DNA of 24,229 nt from the NCBI GenBank assembly GCA_905215095.1, contig CAJMOL010000001.1, positions 1-24,229 on the forward strand, given 5' to 3'. The position numbers and the translations under genes were made by a program. Positions 17,707 to 24,229 of the stretch are shown here, one piece after another (the stretch's first letter is position 1; every line of letters starts with the position of its first letter). The notes below the pieces were generated by a model. It worked only from the letters and a program-made list of their open reading frames with translations. It had not been told where the DNA came from and searched no databases. The stretch is from an uncultured bacterium (lineage in GTDB: Bacteria > Actinomycetota > Coriobacteriia > Coriobacteriales > Coriobacteriaceae).

Positions 17707-20700
17707 GTGCGTAGGAATTCCATTTTCACGAAACGGTGGGTGAAGGGAAGCGCGGTTCTCGTCGCAACAGCGGCGACTCTCGTGTTCGCCAGCCCCCAGC
17801 AGGCGATTGCCACGCCGCTCAAGGGCGTCGACTCGGCGACCGTTTCCCAGTCAGCCTCGAACGTCGTCGACATCGATTTCGCCGACGGCATTAAGGGGCG
17901 TATCACATTTCTAGAGGACGGCATTTTCCGTTACAACGTCGACCCCAAAGGCGAGTTTTCCGAGTACGCCACGCCGCGTAGCAAGTCCCACACGGCTAAG
18001 ATTCAGGCCCAGCCCGACACCTCGGACACCTACAGCAAGCCGAGCGCAACGGTTGTCGACAAAGGCGACGCTATCGAGATCACCGGCGGCAAGGCGACCG
18101 TGGTTCTGGACAAGGCGACCGGCAAGATGAGCATTAAATCGGGCGACCGCGTCGTGGTCTCCGAGTCCGCATCCCTCGACCTTGATAAGAAGGGTACTGT
18201 CCAGACACTCGCCAAGGAGAAGTCCGAGAACTTCTTTGGCGGTGGCACCCAGAATGGGCGCTTCTTGCACACCAACCAGACCATCGCCATCTCCAACACT
18301 AATAACTGGACCGACGGCGGCGTCGCCTCGCCCAACCCGTTCTACTGGACGAGCGACGGCTACGGCGTGCTTCGCAACACCTTTGCCGAGGGTTCTTACG
18401 ACTTTGGCTCTACGGACTCCTCGACGGTCACGACCTCGCACAGCGAGAATGAGTTCGATGCCTATTACTTCGTGGCAACCGAAACGGGCGCCTCGAACGT
18501 GGCGACCGAGATGCTGCAGGACTACTACAAGGTGACCGGCAATCCGGTACTGCTGCCCGAGTACGGTTTCTACCTGGGTCACCTTAATGCCTACAACCGT
18601 GATGGCTGGTCAACGACCTCGGGTCAGAAGAAGTGGGAGACCAAGGGCAGCAAGCCTTCGAGTGAGAAGGGCAACGTTAAATACGAGTCCGGCATGTCGA
18701 CGGGCTACAAGCTCGACGGCACGCTTGCCGCCGAGACGCTCAACGGAGAGGGCCCCACGGTCGATACCGAGAACATGAAGGCGACCGATTTCGACCGCCA
18801 GTTCTCCGCCCAGCAGGTTATCGATGACTACGAGGACAACGACATGCCGCTCGGCTGGTTCCTGCCGAACGACGGATACGGTGCCGGCTATGGCCAGAAC
18901 GGTTATTACAAGACCGGCGGCGTCAACTCCGACGGAACGAGTTCAGCCGAGCGCCTCAACGCCGTGCGTGCCAACGTCGACAACCTTAAGAAGTTTACCG
19001 AGTATGCTAACTCCAAGGGTGTGAGCACGGGTCTGTGGACCCAGTCTAACCTGGAGCCTGACAGCAACTCCGAGACCCCGTGGCATTTGCTTCGCGATTT
19101 CGACGCCGAGGTCAAGACGGGCGGCATTACCACCCTCAAGACCGACGTCGCTTGGGTGGGCTCTGGCTACTCCTTTGGCCTCAACGGCATCAAGACGGCC
19201 TACGATACGGTGACGACCGGTGCCAACAAGCGCCCCAACATCATCACGCTTGACGGTTGGGCCGGCACGCAGCGCTTTGGTGGCATCTGGACCGGCGATC
19301 AGTACGGCGGCAACTGGGAGTACATCCGCTTCCACATCCCCACGTATATCGGTCAGAGCCTCTCGGGCAACCCCAACATCGGCTCCGATATGGACGGCAT
19401 CTTTGGTGGCGACCCCATCATCTCCGCGCGCGACTACCAGTGGAAGACGTTCACGCCCTCTATGCTCGATATGGACGGCTGGGGCACCTACCGCAAGTCG
19501 CCCATGACGCACGGCGATCCCTACACGGGCATTTCGCGCTTTTACCTCAAGCTCAAGGCGCAACTCATGCCCTATATCTACACGAGCGCGGCCTCGGCGG
19601 CCAACATCGACACGGGCAACGGCGATACCGGCCTGCCCATGATCCGCGCCATGCTGCTCTCCGACAACTCCGAGTACGCCGCAAGCACCTCGACGCAGTA
19701 TCAGTACATGTTTGGTGAGAACTTCCTGGTGGCACCGGTGTATCAGGATACCCAGGCAGATGAGAACGGCAACGACGTTCGCAATGGTATCTACCTTCCC
19801 AACTACGGCACCGACGAGAATCCCACCATCTGGATTGACTACTTCTCGGGTAAGCAGTACCGCGGCGGCCAGGTCCTCAACAACTACGATGCGCCGCTTT
19901 GGAAGCTGCCGCTGTTTGTGAAGGCCAACGCCATCGTGCCGATGTATGCCGAGAACAACAACCCCGAGGCCGTGAGCGACACCAACACCAAGGGTACCGA
20001 CCGCAGCCAGCGTATCGTCGAGTTCTTCGCCACCGAGGGTGACGGCACCTTTACGCAGTACGAGGACGACGGCTCTTCCATCCAGAACAACACGACCGAG
20101 GACGATGCCTACGGCACGATCGACAATATCTCCTACGGCGAGCATGTGAGTACCGTCTACAGCTCCAAGGCCACGGGCGGCACCGCGACCTTTACCGCCG
20201 AAGCCTCGCAGGGTGGCTACAACGGCTACGACTCCAACCGCACCACGACCTTCGTGGCCAACGTGTCCGCCAAGCCCACGAGCGTCGTCGCCAAGAACGG
20301 TGGCTCCGCGCTCAACGTGGTTGAGGTCAACTCGCAGGAGGCCTTTGACGCCGCGAACCCCGAGGCCGGCCAGGCGGTCTACTTCTACAACGAGACCCCC
20401 AACCTCAACCACTACGGCAGTGATGCAGACAGCACCGAGGCCGAGCAGGGCGAGAGCTTCAACAACACCAAGATCACCACGAACCCCAAGGTCTACGTCA
20501 AGTTCGCGAAGACCGATGTCGCTGCAGCGGCGCAGACGCTCGAACTCGGCGGCTTCGTGAACGCCGATGCCACGCTGGCCGTCGACCGCCTCAACGAGAA
20601 CCTCTCCGCACCCGCGAACCTTGCCGCTCCCGAGGATGCCACCACCCCCACGAGCATCAAGCTCACCTGGGGAAAGGTCGATGGTGCTACCTCCTACGAC

Positions 20701-23700
20701 CTTAAGGTAGACGGTACCGTGTTCGCCGTGGGCGATGCGGCGGAGTTTACGCATGCCGACCTTGCCTACAACAGCAAGCATACCTACCAGATTCGTTCGC
20801 GCAACGCCGATGGCTACTCCGCCTGGAGTGACGTGCTCGAGGCGAGCTCCGCGCTCGACCCGTGGCGCAACGTCCCCACAGCTGAGAAGATCACTTGGGA
20901 GGGCTCGCTCTATGGCAGCCACAAGGCCGATCTCGCCTTCGACCATGAGTTCCAGTCGGGCGACGGCGGTTTCCACTCCGGTGGCAACGATCTGGGCAAG
21001 GCCCTGACGGTCGATTACGGCAAGGCCTACAAGCTTGACAAGCTCGAGTACTATCCGCGTGACGACGCCGGCAATGGCACCGTGACCAAGATGCGCATCG
21101 AGACGAGCCTCGACGGCACGCATTGGACCACCCAGGAAGTCGATTGGGAGCGCTCCGCCGCCTGTAAGACGGTGGCGTTCGACGGCGCCGTGGCCGCACG
21201 CTACGTGCGTATGACGCCGCTCGCCTCGGTCGGCAATTTCTTCTCCGCGTCCGAGATCGCCATCTACAAGACCGACGGCACGGATGGCTTCGCCGTGGGC
21301 TCCAACCTCAACAAGGCAACGATCTCCGATGGCGACTACTCCAACATGAAGAACTATCTGGGTCTCGAGAACCGTGGGTCCGATGCCTCGACGTTCAACT
21401 CGCAGATCCGCGACCACTTTGCTGACCTCAACAATAACGGCGTCTACGACGTCTACGATTACTCGTTCACCATGGCGGGGCTCGACGGCGGCACCAAGCA
21501 GAAGGGCAAGGTCGCTGGTACCCTTGCGGTGATTCCGAGCAAGACTGAGGTCGAGGCCGGCGATGAGATCACCGTCGATGTCTATGCGGCCGACGCCAAG
21601 AACGTCAACGCCCTGGGCGCGCTCGTCAACTTTAAGAGTGACCAGTTTGAGTTTGTGTCCGAGAGCATCTCACAGGATGGTTCGACCGCCGGCATGGAGA
21701 ACCTGTCGCGCGAGAAGATCCAGTTTGAGGACGGCACGCAGACCATCAACCTCGCTTTTGCCAACCGCGGAGATGGCAAGCTCTACAACGGCACCGGCGC
21801 GGTGGCGAGCTTCAAGCTCAAGGCCAAGACCGCCGGCAAGGTTGAACTGCCCTCGACATCTTGGCTCATTGGCCCGGCGTGCGACGCACTTGAGTTTGCG
21901 AGCGATGGCACGGTGACGATGCCGGACGTTCCGCAGCCCACGGTCGCCGAGTACGGCCGCGACGCCTTCGACATCACGATGACCAACGACGAGCTCACTA
22001 CCGATGACGGCACCAACGTCGAGAAGCTTATTCAGCAGAAGAGCTATAACGCGCTGTTCGATAATAACGAGGGCGACAACGGCTTTGAGTTCCTGTGGGA
22101 CTGGAGCGGCAACTGGGACAGTGAGGGCAAGCTTCCGAGTTACGTGAAGCTTCCCACCACGATGACATTTGCCTTTAAGACGCCATCGAAGCTCGATGCC
22201 GTCGAGGTTGTCAACCGCAACGGCGGTAACGGCACCGTGCAGAAGATCAAGGCCGTCGTGACGTTCGAGGATGGCTCGACCCAGGAGTTCGCGGGCGGGG
22301 AGTACGATTCCTTCCAGGCTCGCTACGCCTTTGGTCTCTCTGCCGAGAACAAGGGCAAGAAGGCGACCAAGGTCGAGATCACGCCGCTTGAGGCATCGGG
22401 TGACCAGATGCTCACGCTGCGCGAGATCAACTTCAACTACACGCAGGGTGTCGAGGCCATCGAGGGCGTCGAGCTGGGCAAGAACCAGACCGAGTTCTTT
22501 GAAGGTGATGTTACGCTCGTCGACGCCAAGGCCACGCCTGAGAGCGCCGGCTACCCCTACGTGACGGTCGAGAGTTCCGACCCCTCTGTGGTGAGCGTCT
22601 CCGCTGTCCAGGCCGGCGATAGCGTGAACTACTACCTGCGTGCCAACAAGGCGGGCAAGGCAACGATCACGGTGGCATCGGTACTCGATCCCTCCAAGAC
22701 CGCATCCTATGAGGCCGAGGTCAAGGCTGGTGTCGACACCTCTGCACTCATGGCAGCGCTTTCCAAGGCCGCGGGCTACAGCGAGTCCGTCTACACCAAG
22801 GATTCTTATGCAGCTCTCACCGCTGCGGTCGAGGCGGCTCAGAAGCTCCTCGACGGCGGCCAGGGCAGCTATAACAAGAAGGATGTCGCAGACGCCACGG
22901 CCAAGATCGAGAAGGCAATCGACGGCCTCAAGATGCGCCCCGTCGATGAGAAGAGCCTCATCAACACGCCCGAGAACCGCGAGAACGTCAAGGTGACCGG
23001 CTTCTCGAGCGAGGCCGACTACGAGGGCAGCAACGCCGTCAACGCTCTTGACGGCGACGAACAGACGCTCTGGCACAGCGACTATGCCTATAATGCCGGT
23101 ATGCCCCAGCACCTGACCGTCGACCTGGGCCGCGACTACGATCTCACCGACGTCACGTTCCTGCCGCGCCAGGACGGCGGCACGAACGGCGATATCTTTG
23201 AGGCCGAGGTGCTGGTCTCCGATACCGCCGACGGTTATGAGATGGGCACCGCCACGTCGATGGGTACGTTTACCTTCGACAACGACGGCCGCGTGCTCAC
23301 CGACCGTGGCGACTGGAAGCAGATGAGTTTTGGTGTCGCGCGCGGTCGCTACGTGACCGTCAAGGTGCTCCACGCCGGCGGTGGCAGCGTTGACGCCTAC
23401 TGCAGCATGGCGGAGCTCAAGTTCTACGGTACGGCCGTTCCCGATCCGGTGGCGAAGGACGACCTCACTGCCGCGATTGAAAAGGTTGATGCCGAGGTTG
23501 CAGCCGGCGACCTTAAGGCCAGCGACTACACCGAGGCTTCCTGGACCGTGTTCCAGAACGCCTTGGCGAGCGCCCGCGCCATCTTGAGCGACGAGAACGC
23601 CACGCAGGACGAGGTCGACCAGGCACTCAAGGCACTCGAGAGTGCTCGCAACGCGCTCGAGAAGACCCCGGTGACCCCGGTCGAGAACCCGACCAAGAAA

Positions 23701-24138
23701 CAGCTCAAGGCCCTGGTCAAGCAGGCGAAGGAGACTGACACCAAGGGAAAGACGGCCGAGTCCGTCAAGGCCCTGACGGACGCCATTACCTACGCCGAGG
23801 ATGTCTTGGGTGATGAGAATGCTTCCGACACCCAGCTCCAGGCGGCCTATGACCAGCTCAAGCTGGCCATCGAGGGCCTCAAGGATGCCGACTCCGGCAA
23901 CCAGGGCGGCTCGGGCAACACCGGAGGTTCGGGCAACCAGGGTTCCGGCAACGGCTCGAACGGTGGCGGCCAGACGAGCAAGCCCGCAGGCGACAAGGCC
24001 CAGGGCGGCAAGAAGAACGGTTCGGCGATCCCCAACACTGGCGACCAAACGGTGACGACTGTCGCGACCGTCGGTGGCCTTGGAGCCATCATCGCCGCGA
24101 TCGGTGCCTTCTTCCACCGTCGCAATAAGGCTGAGTAG
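17707..24138 (+). CDS. Sortase-anchored multidomain GH31 glycoside hydrolase, probable mucin O-glycan alpha-N-acetylgalactosaminidase
   Basis: The 2143-residue secreted enzyme starts at a GTG with a strong ribosome-binding site. The signal peptide covers residues 1-35 (basic start, hydrophobic core, AIA cleavage). The GH31 module (about 40-960) has GWFLPNDGYG around Asp389, nucleophile candidate Asp480 in LKTDVAWVG and acid/base candidate Asp531 in WTGDQ. The modules after it are FN3 (968-1048), CBM32/F5-8C (1053-1192), a dockerin-like segment (1200-1262), a cohesin-like domain (1269-1409), a galactose-binding-like module (1419-1576), an Ig-like domain (1582-1677), FIVAR (1677-1747), F5/8C (1752-1909), FIVARs (1917-1987, 1995-2058) and a Gly/Asn linker. 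IPNTG at 2108-2112, a membrane helix and a basic tail anchor it to the wall. The motifs resemble GH31 alpha-GalNAcases rather than alpha-glucosidases. Substrate is inferred. Confidence 0.9.
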   Translation: MRRNSIFTKRWVKGSAVLVATAATLVFASPQQAIATPLKGVDSATVSQSASNVVDIDFADGIKGRITFLEDGIFRYNVDPKGEFSEYATPRSKSHTAKIQAQPDTSDTYSKPSATVVDKGDAIEITGGKATVVLDKATGKMSIKSGDRVVVSESASLDLDKKGTVQTLAKEKSENFFGGGTQNGRFLHTNQTIAISNTNNWTDGGVASPNPFYWTSDGYGVLRNTFAEGSYDFGSTDSSTVTTSHSENEFDAYYFVATETGASNVATEMLQDYYKVTGNPVLLPEYGFYLGHLNAYNRDGWSTTSGQKKWETKGSKPSSEKGNVKYESGMSTGYKLDGTLAAETLNGEGPTVDTENMKATDFDRQFSAQQVIDDYEDNDMPLGWFLPNDGYGAGYGQNGYYKTGGVNSDGTSSAERLNAVRANVDNLKKFTEYANSKGVSTGLWTQSNLEPDSNSETPWHLLRDFDAEVKTGGITTLKTDVAWVGSGYSFGLNGIKTAYDTVTTGANKRPNIITLDGWAGTQRFGGIWTGDQYGGNWEYIRFHIPTYIGQSLSGNPNIGSDMDGIFGGDPIISARDYQWKTFTPSMLDMDGWGTYRKSPMTHGDPYTGISRFYLKLKAQLMPYIYTSAASAANIDTGNGDTGLPMIRAMLLSDNSEYAASTSTQYQYMFGENFLVAPVYQDTQADENGNDVRNGIYLPNYGTDENPTIWIDYFSGKQYRGGQVLNNYDAPLWKLPLFVKANAIVPMYAENNNPEAVSDTNTKGTDRSQRIVEFFATEGDGTFTQYEDDGSSIQNNTTEDDAYGTIDNISYGEHVSTVYSSKATGGTATFTAEASQGGYNGYDSNRTTTFVANVSAKPTSVVAKNGGSALNVVEVNSQEAFDAANPEAGQAVYFYNETPNLNHYGSDADSTEAEQGESFNNTKITTNPKVYVKFAKTDVAAAAQTLELGGFVNADATLAVDRLNENLSAPANLAAPEDATTPTSIKLTWGKVDGATSYDLKVDGTVFAVGDAAEFTHADLAYNSKHTYQIRSRNADGYSAWSDVLEASSALDPWRNVPTAEKITWEGSLYGSHKADLAFDHEFQSGDGGFHSGGNDLGKALTVDYGKAYKLDKLEYYPRDDAGNGTVTKMRIETSLDGTHWTTQEVDWERSAACKTVAFDGAVAARYVRMTPLASVGNFFSASEIAIYKTDGTDGFAVGSNLNKATISDGDYSNMKNYLGLENRGSDASTFNSQIRDHFADLNNNGVYDVYDYSFTMAGLDGGTKQKGKVAGTLAVIPSKTEVEAGDEITVDVYAADAKNVNALGALVNFKSDQFEFVSESISQDGSTAGMENLSREKIQFEDGTQTINLAFANRGDGKLYNGTGAVASFKLKAKTAGKVELPSTSWLIGPACDALEFASDGTVTMPDVPQPTVAEYGRDAFDITMTNDELTTDDGTNVEKLIQQKSYNALFDNNEGDNGFEFLWDWSGNWDSEGKLPSYVKLPTTMTFAFKTPSKLDAVEVVNRNGGNGTVQKIKAVVTFEDGSTQEFAGGEYDSFQARYAFGLSAENKGKKATKVEITPLEASGDQMLTLREINFNYTQGVEAIEGVELGKNQTEFFEGDVTLVDAKATPESAGYPYVTVESSDPSVVSVSAVQAGDSVNYYLRANKAGKATITVASVLDPSKTASYEAEVKAGVDTSALMAALSKAAGYSESVYTKDSYAALTAAVEAAQKLLDGGQGSYNKKDVADATAKIEKAIDGLKMRPVDEKSLINTPENRENVKVTGFSSEADYEGSNAVNALDGDEQTLWHSDYAYNAGMPQHLTVDLGRDYDLTDVTFLPRQDGGTNGDIFEAEVLVSDTADGYEMGTATSMGTFTFDNDGRVLTDRGDWKQMSFGVARGRYVTVKVLHAGGGSVDAYCSMAELKFYGTAVPDPVAKDDLTAAIEKVDAEVAAGDLKASDYTEASWTVFQNALASARAILSDENATQDEVDQALKALESARNALEKTPVTPVENPTKKQLKALVKQAKETDTKGKTAESVKALTDAITYAEDVLGDENASDTQLQAAYDQLKLAIEGLKDADSGNQGGSGNTGGSGNQGSGNGSNGGGQTSKPAGDKAQGGKKNGSAIPNTGDQTVTTVATVGGLGAIIAAIGAFFHRRNKAE

Positions 24139-24161
24139 TCCCAGCGATAACTAAGCAAACG

Positions 24162-24201
24162 TGCCCGCCGCTCCACCAAGGACGGCGGGCATTGCTTTTT
24201 T
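24162..24201 (+). terminator. Intrinsic terminator of the GH31 gene
   Basis: TGCCCGCCG (24162-24170) pairs perfectly with CGGCGGGCA (24183-24191) around a 12-nt loop. Outer AAGC/GCTT bases can extend the stem, and TTTTTT follows. Strong rho-independent terminator. Confidence 0.92.
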
Positions 24202-24204
24202 ATT

Positions 24205-24219
24205 TCAGCCAACGTACGT
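24205..24219 (+). repeat. 15-bp direct repeat, right copy
   Basis: Identical to 17361-17375. It lies immediately downstream of the GH31 terminator T tract. Confidence 0.6.
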
Positions 24220-24229
24220 CATAGCAATC

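Noticed and set aside
18943..24117. Two 800-residue open frames on the - strand (18943-21417 and 21670-24117) opposite the GH31 gene
   Set aside because: They mirror the GH31 reading frame, have no ribosome-binding site of note and no recognisable domain.

Overview
The window reads as chromosome of a high-GC Coriobacteriia-type actinobacterium, most likely a gut Collinsella. This is inferred from codon bias, the housekeeping gene order and a sortase-anchored glycosidase of the kind found in gut mucin degraders. No rRNA, tRNA, CRISPR array or complete insertion sequence is visible. All genes lie on the + strand.

Positions 1-14247 are core genome: the 3' end of ssb, then rpsR and rplI (with an intrinsic terminator), dnaB, purA (terminator), purD with a NUDIX hydrolase, an ABC exporter with a one-TM protein (terminator), then carA and carB. 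They cover replication and translation (SSB, bS18, bL9, DnaB), purine synthesis (PurA, PurD) and carbamoyl-phosphate supply for arginine and pyrimidines (CarAB). The carA leader holds an 87-bp imperfect hairpin and a symmetric element. CarA itself has an N-terminal extension and an insertion of about 36 residues.

Positions 14248-17706 are an accessory patch with lower GC and much inverted symmetry. It holds a perfect 20-bp inverted repeat after carB and an orphan C-terminal cell-wall sorting tail, which looks like the remnant of a lost surface protein. These are followed by an AAA_14/DUF4143 ATPase, a large hairpin, a Phd/YefM-RelE/ParE type II toxin-antitoxin pair, and a 203-bp MITE-like element with 25-bp terminal inverted repeats.

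Positions 17707-24138 encode one 2143-residue secreted, sortase-anchored GH31 enzyme. Its order is signal peptide, GH31 catalytic module, FN3, galactose-binding-like (CBM32/F5-8C) module, dockerin-like segment, cohesin-like domain, second galactose-binding-like module, Ig-like domain, FIVAR, third F5/8C module, two FIVARs, Gly/Asn linker and an IPNTG sorting signal. The catalytic motifs resemble the GH31 alpha-N-acetylgalactosaminidase group that acts on mucin-type O-glycans; that substrate is an inference. A 15-bp direct repeat flanks this gene (17361-17375 and 24205-24219), and its promoter region has palindromes, a tandem 9-mer and a C8 tract. The surface enzyme, its possible cohesin/dockerin partnering, and the repeats around it are the most interesting part of the window.
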